A DNA stretch of 64,000 nt from MR-S7 sp000400995 (GTDB taxonomy: Bacteria > Pseudomonadota > Gammaproteobacteria > Burkholderiales > Burkholderiaceae_C). The position numbers were made by a program, and so were the translations under genes. The notes beneath the pieces were generated by a model. It was not told where the DNA came from. It ran no database searches and saw only the letters and a program-made list of their open reading frames with translations. Positions 54,318-62,705 of this stretch are shown piece after piece; within the stretch, counting starts at the first letter, position 1, and every line of letters begins with the position of its first letter. The stretch is from positions 4,216,001 through 4,280,000 of the forward strand of contig NZ_CP152342.1 in the NCBI RefSeq assembly GCF_045291395.1, given 5' to 3'.

Positions 54318-55088
54318 TCAGGAACCCGCCGCCGCGCGGCGCTGGCGCGCGCGCTCCAGCGTCTGGCCCGCCTGGCGCGCCGGCAGGCCGTACATGTCGG
54401 CGAAGGCTTCGGGACTCTGGCCGCTGGCCTCGAATGCGCGCAGCAGCGCCTCGTCCTTCGCAGCCCGTGCCGCGGCCTCCTGCAGCGCTTCGTCGAGCAG
54501 GGCGTTGGCCTGCTCGTCACGGCCGCGCACGCGCTTGTCATAGTCCTCACGCGTGAGGCCCGAGGCTTCGAAGGCCTGCACGATGCGGCCCCGCAGCTTG
54601 GCCGTCAGGTCCTCCCCGCCGCGCTGCTGGCGGCGGCGGAAGACTTCGAGCAGCGCGTGGTGCACGTGCTCCGGCGCCATGGCCTCCACCGGCTGGCCCT
54701 GCAGGTCGTGGCGCTGCTGCCCGGCCGCCACGGCCGTCAGGTAGCGCGTCGAGCGCGTGTGGATGGACAGCGCCAGCTTGAGCGCATCCTTGTCGATGGC
54801 CTCGCCGTGCGCGGCCAGCAGGTCCTGGAAGATGCCTCGCTTGAGCGGCAGCAGCGTGGCGCCGAACAGGTGCGGATGCCACTGGGCGAGTTGCTCCAGC
54901 AGCGGGTGCGTGCGCCGCGGCGCCGCGGGCTTGGCCTGCTCTGGCGCGGCGGCGGCGCCGGCGGCTTGGCGCCTGCCGCCGCGGCGGCGGCCACGGGCAG
55001 CGGGCTGCGCGCCCTGCGGCACGGGGGCGGGAGATGCTTCAGGTGCGGGAGGGACGGTCACGGAGTCGGTCATGAAAAAGCGCGCCAT
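54318..55088 (-). CDS. ProQ/FinO-domain RNA-binding protein
   Basis: A 256-residue protein. The N-terminal tail (1-60) is basic and Ala/Pro/Arg rich (RGRRRGGRRQ). The ProQ/FINO domain (about 62-150) contains HPLLEQLAQWHPHLFG, PLKRGIFQDLLA and ALSIHTRSTRYL. The C-terminal extension is helical and charged. Such proteins bind structured 3' ends and sRNAs. The ATG at 55088 or 55073 are both possible; neither has a good Shine-Dalgarno site. Convergent with the peroxidase gene with no gap. Confidence 0.88.
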   Translation of the reverse strand: MARFFMTDSVTVPPAPEASPAPVPQGAQPAARGRRRGGRRQAAGAAAAPEQAKPAAPRRTHPLLEQLAQWHPHLFGATLLPLKRGIFQDLLAAHGEAIDKDALKLALSIHTRSTRYLTAVAAGQQRHDLQGQPVEAMAPEHVHHALLEVFRRRQQRGGEDLTAKLRGRIVQAFEASGLTREDYDKRVRGRDEQANALLDEALQEAAARAAKDEALLRAFEASGQSPEAFADMYGLPARQAGQTLERARQRRAAAGS

Positions 55089-55121
55089 GGCTCACGCGGC
55101 GCTGGTCTCGAAAACCCGCCA

Positions 55122-56357
55122 TCATGCCAGCGCTTCGTCCAGCACTTCCACCCAGTGCTTCACGGGCAGGCCCGTGCCGCTTTGCAGATGGGTGATGCAG
55201 CCCATGTTGGCCGATAGGATGGCCGCGGGGGGCGCGTCGGCGAACGCCTCGCCCAAAGCGCCCAGCTTGCGGTCGCGCAACTGGTGCGACAACACGGGGT
55301 TGAGCACCGAGTACGTGCCCGCCGAGCCGCAGCACAGGTGCGATTCGGTGCGCGCTGTGCGCAACGTGAAGCCCAGGGCCTGCATGTGCCGCTCCACGCC
55401 GCCGCGCAGCTTCTGGCCGTGCTGCAGCGTGCAGGGCGGGTGGTAGGCGAAGGGCGCGGCGGCGGGCTTGACGCGCGCGCGCAGCGGCTCCACGAGGTCG
55501 GGCAGTAGCTCCGACAGGTCGCGCGTGAGGGCGCTGATGCGCGCGGCCTTTTCCGCGTACTGCGGGTCGCCGCGCAGGATGTGGCCGTATTCCTTCACGG
55601 TGACGCCGCAACCCGAGGCGTTCATGACGATGGCCTCCACCTCGCCGCTTTCCACGTGGGGCCACCACGCATCGATGTTGGCGCGCATCTCGGCCTTGCC
55701 GCCGTCCTGGTCGTTCAGGTGGAACTTCACCGCACCGCAGCAGCCGGCCTTGGCCGCCACCACGGTCTGGATACCCGCCGCGTCGAGTACGCGCGCCGTG
55801 GCGGCGTTGATGTTGGGCGCCATGGCCGGCTGCACGCAGCCCGCGAGCATCAGCACCTTGCGCGCATGCGTGCGCGTGGGCCAGGCGCCCGCGTCCTGTT
55901 GGGGCGGCACTTTCTCGCGCAGGCGCTCGGGCAGCAGGCCGCGCACGGCCCGGCCCACGGCCATCGCAGGGCCGAACAGCGGCGAAGGCAGCCCTTCCTT
56001 GAGCGCCCAGCGCGTGGCGCGCTCGCCCAGGGGGCGCGGCACCTGCTCCTCGACGATCTTGCGGCCGATGTCCACCAGATGGCCGTACTGCACGCCGCTC
56101 GGGCAGGTGCTCTCGCAGTTGCGGCAGGTCAGGCACCGATCCAGGTGCTCCTGCGTGGCGCGCGTGGGCGCGGCGCCTTCGAGCACCTGCTTGATGAGGT
56201 AGATGCGCCCGCGCGGGCCGTCCAGCTCGTCGCCCAGGATCTGGTAGGTGGGGCAGGTGGCGGTGCAGAAGCCGCAGTGCACGCATTTGCGCAGGATGGC
56301 CTCGGCCTCCTGCCCTTCGGGCGTGCCCTGGTACTGGGGTGCGAGTTGGGTTTGCAT
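55122..56357 (-). CDS. glcF: Glycolate oxidase iron-sulfur subunit
   Basis: A 411-residue subunit of the GlcDEF complex, which passes electrons from glycolate oxidation to the membrane. Two 4Fe-4S ferredoxin motifs (CVHCGFCTATCP at about 25-36 and CLTCRNCESTCP at about 74-85) are followed by two CCG domains (AGCCGAVKFH and LCCGSAGTYS). All cysteines are present. It lies downstream of glcE but separated from it by a DUF1275 gene; glcD is not in the window. Confidence 0.94.
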   Translation of the reverse strand: MQTQLAPQYQGTPEGQEAEAILRKCVHCGFCTATCPTYQILGDELDGPRGRIYLIKQVLEGAAPTRATQEHLDRCLTCRNCESTCPSGVQYGHLVDIGRKIVEEQVPRPLGERATRWALKEGLPSPLFGPAMAVGRAVRGLLPERLREKVPPQQDAGAWPTRTHARKVLMLAGCVQPAMAPNINAATARVLDAAGIQTVVAAKAGCCGAVKFHLNDQDGGKAEMRANIDAWWPHVESGEVEAIVMNASGCGVTVKEYGHILRGDPQYAEKAARISALTRDLSELLPDLVEPLRARVKPAAAPFAYHPPCTLQHGQKLRGGVERHMQALGFTLRTARTESHLCCGSAGTYSVLNPVLSHQLRDRKLGALGEAFADAPPAAILSANMGCITHLQSGTGLPVKHWVEVLDEALA

Positions 56358-56369
56358 GGTGGGTTCTCT

Positions 56370-57146
56370 TTATCGTTGTGGCGCGGCGCGGCGTGCGCGC
56401 CACCAGTGGGCCAGGCGGCCGGAATCGGCTGCCAGCGGCGGCAGCGAGAGCGCGAGCAGGATGGACGCCAGCGGCACCACCCAGATGAAACCTACGTGCT
56501 TGAAGCCCGCCGCGCCCACCACGCCGCCCGCGGTGAACATGGACAGCAGGCTCGCGTAGAGGCGCAGGCGCGCATGGTTGGCGCGCACCTGGGCTTCGGG
56601 CGGCGTGCCGCTGCGGTTCCAGTACAAGGCCTTGCCCATCTCGATGCCCAGATCGGTCACCACGCCGGTCATGTGCGTGGTGCGGATCTGCGCGGACGAC
56701 ATCTTGGTCACCACCGCGTTCTGCAGTCCCATGATGAAGGCCAGCAGCAGCACGGTGAGCGGCACGGCGAACGGCGTGTTCCAGCCCAGCGTGATCGCGC
56801 CCATGAGGCCGAACAGCAGCATCAGCACGGCTTCGAGCAGCAGCGGCAGCGCGAAGCCGCTGCGCAGGCGCTGGTGGCGCGCCCAGTTGACCATGATGGC
56901 CGTGGTTCCCGCGCCCGACATGAACGCCCACAGCGTGCCCACGGCGCCCAGCACCAGCGCCATGTTGCCCAGCACGAGGTTGTCGCCCACGGTGGAGAGA
57001 AAGCCCGTCATGTGCGAGGTATAGGAGTGCACGACCAGGAAGCCCCCAGCGTTCACCGCGCCCGCGTTGAAGGCCAGCAGCAGGCCCAGCGTGCGGTTGG
57101 TGACCGAGGTGCGGTGCCGCCCGGTCAGGTGGCGCAGCAGGCGCAT
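56370..57146 (-). CDS. DUF1275 (YoaK-family) membrane protein
   Basis: A 258-residue inner-membrane protein with about six TM helices. It has the family phrases NAGAVNAGGFLVVHSYTSHMTGFL near the N-terminus and GLQNAVVTKMSSAQIRTTHMTGVVTDLG in the middle. Function unknown. It sits between glcE (2-base gap) and glcF (12-base gap) on the same strand, so it is translated with the glycolate oxidase subunits. This interruption is unusual and may point to a transport or electron-transfer link. Confidence 0.9.
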   Translation of the reverse strand: MRLLRHLTGRHRTSVTNRTLGLLLAFNAGAVNAGGFLVVHSYTSHMTGFLSTVGDNLVLGNMALVLGAVGTLWAFMSGAGTTAIMVNWARHQRLRSGFALPLLLEAVLMLLFGLMGAITLGWNTPFAVPLTVLLLAFIMGLQNAVVTKMSSAQIRTTHMTGVVTDLGIEMGKALYWNRSGTPPEAQVRANHARLRLYASLLSMFTAGGVVGAAGFKHVGFIWVVPLASILLALSLPPLAADSGRLAHWWRARRAAPQR

Positions 57147-57148
57147 GG

Positions 57149-58252
57149 CTACGCCATGACGCGGCCGGGGTTGAGACTGCCCGCCGGGTCGAACGCCTGC
57201 CGCAGGCGCTGGTGGATCGCGGCGAGCGCAGGATCCGCATCGAATCCGACCTCAGCGTCCTCCCCGAAAGCGCCAGCAGCTATGAAAACAGAAGCATTTC
57301 CGCCCGCCTGCGCGGCCAGTGCATGCAGCGCGTCGCCATGCTCCGGCGCCGCCTGCACCCAGCGCAGCCCGCCATGCCACTCGACCAGCGGCGGCGCGAC
57401 GCCGGTGGGCAGGTGGAGCACCGGCGCCGTCTGTGGCACGGACAGGCGCCACAGCGCATGGCCCCGCGCGCGCTCGGCGAACCACGGCAGGCGCTGGTCG
57501 CGGCAGGCCTGCCAGTCGTCCGCCACGCCGGGCGTATCCTGGCGCTCGCCGCCCATGGTGCGGCAGGCCGCCTCCACGGCGGCGTTCGCACCGCGCAGGC
57601 GCACGTAGAGCGTGCCCACGCCAGCGTCCTCCACCCAGCAGCTCGCGTTGAGCGGCAGCGGCTGGCCGCCCCAGGCGTTCAGCCGCGCGAGCGCATCGGC
57701 CTGGCTGCAGACGAAGCGCAGCGTGGTTTCCGCCGGCGCGAAGGGCAGCACCTTGAGGCTCACCTCGGTGATCACGCCGAGTTGCCCCCATGCCCCCGCC
57801 ATGAGGCGCGAGACGTCGTAACCCGCCACGTTCTTCATCACCTGCCCGCCGAAGCGCAGCAGTTCGCCCTGGCCGTTGACGATCTCGATGCCCAGCACGT
57901 AGTCGCGCACCGCCCCCACGCTGGCGCGCGCCGGGCCCGACAGGCCCGCGGCCACCATGCCGCCGACGGTTCCTCCCGCCGCGAAGCGCGGCGGCTCGAA
58001 CGGCAGGCACTGGCCCTGGGCAGCCAGCAGTTCCTCCAGCTCGGCCAGCGGCGTGCCCGCACGCACGGTCACCACGAGCTCGCTCGGCTCGTAGCTCACG
58101 ATGCCCGCAAGCGGCCGCATGTCCAGCGGCTCGCCCGCGCGCGGCGCGCTGCGGTGGAAATCCTTGGTGCCGCCGCCGCGGATGCGCAGCGGGGCGTGGC
58201 GCGCGGCGGCGTCGCGCACGCGGTCGATGGTCTGGCGAAGGGCTACGTCCAT
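57149..58252 (-). CDS. glcE: Glycolate oxidase FAD-binding subunit
   Basis: A 367-residue FAD_binding_4 protein. LRIRGGGTKDFH and the flavin motif AAGGTVGGMVAAGLSGPARAS are followed by GGQVMKNVAGYDVSRLMAGA, the GlcE signature, and a C-terminal DPAGSLNPGRVMA. It pairs with GlcD and GlcF. The segment coding NASVFIAAGAF (57267-57297) resembles half of the dispersed repeat, apparently kept in frame. No glcD lies upstream; instead an aldehyde dehydrogenase gene ends 80 bases away. Confidence 0.92.
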   Translation of the reverse strand: MDVALRQTIDRVRDAAARHAPLRIRGGGTKDFHRSAPRAGEPLDMRPLAGIVSYEPSELVVTVRAGTPLAELEELLAAQGQCLPFEPPRFAAGGTVGGMVAAGLSGPARASVGAVRDYVLGIEIVNGQGELLRFGGQVMKNVAGYDVSRLMAGAWGQLGVITEVSLKVLPFAPAETTLRFVCSQADALARLNAWGGQPLPLNASCWVEDAGVGTLYVRLRGANAAVEAACRTMGGERQDTPGVADDWQACRDQRLPWFAERARGHALWRLSVPQTAPVLHLPTGVAPPLVEWHGGLRWVQAAPEHGDALHALAAQAGGNASVFIAAGAFGEDAEVGFDADPALAAIHQRLRQAFDPAGSLNPGRVMA

Positions 58253-58332
58253 AAAGGGCGATGGTACTGCCGCACCCCTCGCCAGCCCCGTGCGGCGGAT
58301 TTGATTTTTTTGAACGGGAAGCGTGAATGCGG

Positions 58333-59820
58333 TCAGCGGCGCACGAACGGGTTGGGCACTTCGAGGTCGGTGGAGATCCAGACCGCCTTGGTCTCCAGGT
58401 ATTCCTTGATCGCCTCCACGCCCGACTCGCGGCCGATGCCGGAGCGCTTGTAGCCGCCGAAGGGCGTGGTGAAGCTGGTGGCGCGGTAGTTGTTGACCCA
58501 CACGGTGCCCGCGCGCAGCCGGGACGACATCAGCATCGCGCGGTGCAGCGAGCGCGTCCACACGCCCGCCGCCAGGCCGTACTGCACGTCGTTGCCAATG
58601 CGGATGGCGTCCGCCTCGTCCTTGAACGGGATCACCGCCAGCACGGGGCCGAACACCTCTTCCTGCGCGATGCGCATGTCGTTCCTCACCCCCGTGAAGA
58701 TGGTCGGCTCGACGAACCAGCCCGCGCCCAGGTCGCCGCGCGCCTTGCCGCCCAGCACGCAGCGCGCGCCCTCGGCGCGCGCGATGTCCAGGTAGCCCAG
58801 GATCTTCTCGAACTGCGGGCGCGTGGCGATGGGGCCGATGCGCGTCTGGGGGTCGGTGGGGTCGCCCAGCCGCGCGTCCTTGACGAAATCGACCAGGCGC
58901 TCCACCAGCGCGTCGTGGATCGATTCCTGCACCAGCAGGCGCGAGCCCGCGATGCAGGTCTGCCCGGCCGCCGCGAAGATGCCCGACACCACGCCCTTGG
59001 CAGCCTGATCCAGATCCGCATCGTCGAACACGATGTTGGGCGACTTGCCGCCCAGTTCCAGCGTGACCGTCTTCAGGCCCCGCGCCGCCGCCTCGTAGAT
59101 CTTCTGGCCCGCCATCTCGCCCCCCGTGAAGCCCACGTGCGCCACCAACGGGTGGGCCACCAGGGGCTCGCCCACCTCGGCGCCGAAGCCCGTCACCACG
59201 TTGACCACGCCGTCGGGAAAGCCCGCTTCCTTGAAGAGCTGCGCGAACAGCACGGCCGACGGCGAGGTGAATTCCGAGGGCTTGATCACCGCCGTGCAGC
59301 CCGCCGCCAGCGCGGGCGCGAGCTTCCAGCTCGTCAGCGTGAGCGGCGAGTTCCACGGCGTGATGATGGCCACCACGCCCTTGGCCTCGTAGCGCGTGAA
59401 GCAGGTCACGCCCTTCTTGTCGGTGGGGATCACGTGGCTTTCCACCTTGTCGGCCAGACCCGCGTAGTAGCGGAAGTAGTCGGCCACGTAGCGCACCTGC
59501 GACGTCACCTCGGCCGCGAGCTTGCCGTTGTCGCGCATCTCCACCTCGGCCAGTTTGGCCGCGTCGCGCCGCAAAAGTTCTGACAGACGAAACATGATTT
59601 CGCCACGCTGCGTGGCGCTCATCTGCGGCCACGGCCCCGACTCGAAAGCCTGGTGGGCGGCACGCACCGCCCTGTCCACGTCGGCCGCGTTGCCGCGCGC
59701 CACGGTGGCCCAGGTCTGGCCCGAGAAGGGGTTCTGCGTCTCGAAATAGGCGCCGCTGGCGGGGGCGGCGTCCTGGCCGCCGATGTAGTGCTGGAACTGG
59801 GGAAGGGCCGGAGTGTTCAT
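58333..59820 (-). CDS. NAD(P)-dependent aldehyde dehydrogenase
   Basis: A 495-residue ALDH. Asn157 (PWNSPL), Lys180 (IKPSEFTSP), FTGGEMAGQK, Glu255 (LELGGKSP) and nucleophile Cys289 (GQTCIAGSR) are all in place. I chose the ATG at 59820; ATG 59856 adds 12 residues and would start very near the operator-like palindrome. It is divergent from the Bug/AKR operon across that palindrome. It resembles the 6291 enzyme of the other IclR module and may act on an analogous aldehyde. Confidence 0.92.
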   Translation of the reverse strand: MNTPALPQFQHYIGGQDAAPASGAYFETQNPFSGQTWATVARGNAADVDRAVRAAHQAFESGPWPQMSATQRGEIMFRLSELLRRDAAKLAEVEMRDNGKLAAEVTSQVRYVADYFRYYAGLADKVESHVIPTDKKGVTCFTRYEAKGVVAIITPWNSPLTLTSWKLAPALAAGCTAVIKPSEFTSPSAVLFAQLFKEAGFPDGVVNVVTGFGAEVGEPLVAHPLVAHVGFTGGEMAGQKIYEAAARGLKTVTLELGGKSPNIVFDDADLDQAAKGVVSGIFAAAGQTCIAGSRLLVQESIHDALVERLVDFVKDARLGDPTDPQTRIGPIATRPQFEKILGYLDIARAEGARCVLGGKARGDLGAGWFVEPTIFTGVRNDMRIAQEEVFGPVLAVIPFKDEADAIRIGNDVQYGLAAGVWTRSLHRAMLMSSRLRAGTVWVNNYRATSFTTPFGGYKRSGIGRESGVEAIKEYLETKAVWISTDLEVPNPFVRR

Positions 59821-59861
59821 GGCTGGAAGAGGGAGAGTTGCGTGGTTTTGTTGCATTGTGC

Positions 59862-59874
59862 AGAACTAAGTTCT
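59862..59874. promoter_or_regulatory. Candidate IclR operator in ALDH-Bug divergent promoter
   Basis: AGAACTAAGTTCT is a perfect 13-base odd-centred palindrome between the divergent starts (59820 and 59913). It belongs with the GAAY-GTTC elements at 5202, 6188 and 6257. The probable ligand is the IclR regulator at 61983. Inferred. Confidence 0.5.
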
Positions 59875-59912
59875 ATTATTCAAGCACTTTTCATCCACAG
59901 GAGACCGTTCCC

Positions 59913-60905
59913 ATGCACCGCTTCCCTTCCCGCCGCGACGTCGCGGCTCTGGCCGCCGGCCTCGCCCTGTGCGGCGGTGCCTTCGCGCAGGCCGGCGACG
60001 GCGCCGCCTTCCCCACCCAGCCCATCCGCATGGTGGTGGGCTTCCCGGCCGGGGGGCCGACCGACGTGTCCGCGCGCCTGATCGCCGACTCGCTCTCGCG
60101 CTCGCTGGGCCAGCCCGTGGTGGTGGACAACAAGCCCGGCGCCAACGCCACGCTGGCGGCCGAGCTGGTGGCGCGCGCCAAACCCGACGGCTACACCATC
60201 CTCATGGCCGCCACCAACCACCCGATCAACGCCTCGCTGTACAAGAACCTCAAGTTCGACAGCGACAAGAGCTTCTCGGCCATCACGGCAGTGGCCGTCG
60301 CGCCCACGGTGCTGGTGGTCAACCCCAAGTTCCCCGCCAGGACGTATGCCGAATTCATCGCGCTGATGAAAGCCAACCCCGGCAAATACAGCTACGCCAG
60401 CGCCGGCAGCGGCGGCACGCCCCACCTGTCGGCCGAGATGTTCAAGAGCCTCACGGGCACGTCCATCGTCCACATTCCCTATCGCGGCGCGGCGCCGGCC
60501 GTGACCGACCTCATCGGCGGCCAGGTGGACATGTCCTTCGCCACGCTGGGCTCGGTGCTGCCGCAGTTGCGCGCCGGCCAGCTGCGCGCGATCGCCGTGG
60601 CCGCGCCCCAGCGCAGCCGCCTGCTGCCCGACGTGCCCACGTTCGAGGAATCGGGCCTGAAGAACTTCCGCCTCGACTCCTGGTACGGCCTGCTGGCCCC
60701 GGCCGGTACGCCCAAGCCCGTGATCGACCGCCTGTACGCCGAGACCCTCAAGGCCGTCTCCTCCAGCGACTACCAGAGCAGGCTCAACGCCGCTGGCCTG
60801 GAGCCCGTGACCGACAGCAACCCCACGGCGTTCGGCGAACAGCTGCGCCAGGAGATCGCCACCTACGGCGCGCTGGTGCGCGCGAACCACGTCTCCATCG
60901 ACTGA
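59913..60905 (+). CDS. Bug-family (TctC-like) periplasmic substrate-binding protein
   Basis: A 330-residue orphan receptor with a Tat-like start (FPSRRDVAALAAGLALCGG), cleavage near AFAQ, then FPTQPIRMVVGFPAGGPTD, VVDNKPGANAT and VHIPYRGAAP. ACAGGAGACC precedes the ATG at 59913. The TGA shares a base with the ATG of the aldo/keto reductase gene. It belongs to the IclR module ending at 62705. It resembles the 8675 receptor of the first module. Confidence 0.92.
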   Translation: MHRFPSRRDVAALAAGLALCGGAFAQAGDGAAFPTQPIRMVVGFPAGGPTDVSARLIADSLSRSLGQPVVVDNKPGANATLAAELVARAKPDGYTILMAATNHPINASLYKNLKFDSDKSFSAITAVAVAPTVLVVNPKFPARTYAEFIALMKANPGKYSYASAGSGGTPHLSAEMFKSLTGTSIVHIPYRGAAPAVTDLIGGQVDMSFATLGSVLPQLRAGQLRAIAVAAPQRSRLLPDVPTFEESGLKNFRLDSWYGLLAPAGTPKPVIDRLYAETLKAVSSSDYQSRLNAAGLEPVTDSNPTAFGEQLRQEIATYGALVRANHVSID

Positions 60906-61900
60906 TGACAGCGCCCGCCATGCCCTCCCATCCGCTCTCCGACGCGCCGCCGCCCTACGTGCTCGGCACCATGGCCCTCACGGGCTACTACGGCGCCGTG
61001 GCCGAAAGCCAGGCCGCCGCCACCATCGCGCGCTATCTCGACGTGGGCGGCCGCTGCATCGACACTGCCGACCTCTACGCCAACGGCGGCAACGAAACCC
61101 TGGTCGGCCGCTGCCTGCAGGGCCGGCGGCAGGGCGTGCTGCTGGCCACCAAGTTCGGCTACACCTTCGGCGAGCGTGCCGACCAGCGCGGCCTGGACGC
61201 GCGGCCCGAGCGCGTGCAGCCCGCGTGCGAAGCCAGCCTGCGCCGCCTGGGCGTGGAGCACATCGACCTGTACTACCTGCACCGCGTGGATCCCAACGTG
61301 CCCATCGAGGACACCTGGGGCGCCATGGCCCGCCTGGTCGAGCAGGGCAAGGTGCGCGCCCTGGGCCTGTGCGAGGTGGGGCCGCACACCTACCGGCGCG
61401 CGGCCGCCATCCACCCGGTGGCCGTGGTGCAGTCCGAATACTCGCTCTGGAGCCGCGAGCCCGAGGAAGAGATGCTCGAATTCCTGCGCGATGCGGGCTC
61501 GTGGTTCTTCGGCTACGCCTCGCTGGGGCGGGGCTTCCTGAGCGGCCAGGTGCGCCGCCCCGAGGACTTCGAACCCGGCGACCAGCGCCGCGACATGCCG
61601 CGCTTCCAGGGCGAGAACTTCCGGCGCAACATCGAGCTGGTGGACGCGCTGCAGCAGCTGGCGCGCGAGATGGGCGTCACGGCCGCGCAGCTCGCGCTCG
61701 CCTGGTGTCGCCGCCAGGGCCTGGCCAGCCCCATCGCCGGGGCCACGCTGCCGGAGCACATCGACGACGCGCAGCGCGCCATCGCGCTGCAGGTGCCCGC
61801 CGAAGTCTGGGCCCGCATCGACGCGGTCTTCCCCCTGGGCGCGGCCACGGGCGAGCGCTACAACGCATCGGCCATGAAGCGCCTGGAGACGGGCCGCTGA
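60905..61900 (+). CDS. Aldo/keto reductase
   Basis: A 331-residue NADPH-dependent TIM-barrel reductase. The catalytic tetrad is recognisable: Asp in CIDTADLY, Tyr in ADLYANGGNE, Lys in LLATKFGY, His in YYLHRVDPN. VAVVQSEYSLWSREPE is also typical, and the C-terminal coenzyme region is PIAGATLPEH. It is co-translated with the Bug receptor. It probably reduces an aldehyde or ketone of the same substrate handled by the divergent aldehyde dehydrogenase. Confidence 0.92.
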   Translation: MTAPAMPSHPLSDAPPPYVLGTMALTGYYGAVAESQAAATIARYLDVGGRCIDTADLYANGGNETLVGRCLQGRRQGVLLATKFGYTFGERADQRGLDARPERVQPACEASLRRLGVEHIDLYYLHRVDPNVPIEDTWGAMARLVEQGKVRALGLCEVGPHTYRRAAAIHPVAVVQSEYSLWSREPEEEMLEFLRDAGSWFFGYASLGRGFLSGQVRRPEDFEPGDQRRDMPRFQGENFRRNIELVDALQQLAREMGVTAAQLALAWCRRQGLASPIAGATLPEHIDDAQRAIALQVPAEVWARIDAVFPLGAATGERYNASAMKRLETGR

Positions 61901-61982
61901 ACGTACGGGGCGATGGCACAATGGCGCGCCGCGCTCCCCCGCGATCGCGGCGCCCAACCGATGCGAGAAGCCCGTACAAGTC

Positions 61983-62705
61983 ATGAGTGAAGAAACTGGC
62001 GTTGCGGCCGTGGATCGGGCGCTGAGCATCCTGGCAGCCTTCAGCCCCAACGACCGCAGCCTCACGCTGACCCAGATCGCCGAGCGCACCGGCCTGTACA
62101 AGAGCACCGTGCTGCGCCTGATCGAATCCCTCGCGCGCGCCCACTACCTCGTGCGCATCACCGACGGCAGCTACCAGATCGGCCCCAAGCCGCTGCAGCT
62201 CGGCGCCATCTTCCAGCGACAGTTCCACACGTCGGAATACGTTCCCCCCGTGCTGCGCGAACTCGTCGCCCAGCTCGGTGAAAGCGCTTCCTACTACGTG
62301 CCGGCCCAGAACGGCCGCATCTGCCTGCACCGCGTGGACGCGCCGCGCATGATCCGCGACGCCGTGCGCGAAGGAGACTGGCGGCCGCTGGAGAACGGCG
62401 CGGCCGGCACCATCATCCTGGCCTTCCGCGGCACCCCGGGCGACCGACTCGACCGCGTGCGCCGCGAGTTCTGGGCCGCGTCGCTCGGCAACGAGGTCGA
62501 TCCCGAACTGGCCGCCGTCTCCGTGCCCGTGTTCGCCGCCGATGGACAAATCGCCGGCGCCCTGAGCATCTCGGGCCCCCGCTACCGCCTGGAAGAGAAC
62601 GGCACCCGCAGCTTCGTCCCCGCGCTGCTCGCCGCCGCCCGGCGGCTGTCGGCGAACTTCGGGGCCGATACCAGCGTCTATCCCGCGCAGGAAGACGCCC
62701 GTTAG
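61983..62705 (+). CDS. IclR-family transcriptional regulator
   Basis: A 240-residue regulator. HTH with GVAAVDRALSILAAF and recognition helix GLYKSTVLRLIESLARA, nearly the same as the 5317 protein's helix. The sensor domain has LENGAAGTIILAF and GALSISGPRYRLEE. It lies downstream of the AKR gene and probably controls the divergent ALDH and Bug/AKR units through the 59862 palindrome. It overlaps the convergent CoA-ligase gene by 4 bases at the stop codons, leaving no room for a terminator. Confidence 0.92.
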   Translation: MSEETGVAAVDRALSILAAFSPNDRSLTLTQIAERTGLYKSTVLRLIESLARAHYLVRITDGSYQIGPKPLQLGAIFQRQFHTSEYVPPVLRELVAQLGESASYYVPAQNGRICLHRVDAPRMIRDAVREGDWRPLENGAAGTIILAFRGTPGDRLDRVRREFWAASLGNEVDPELAAVSVPVFAADGQIAGALSISGPRYRLEENGTRSFVPALLAAARRLSANFGADTSVYPAQEDAR

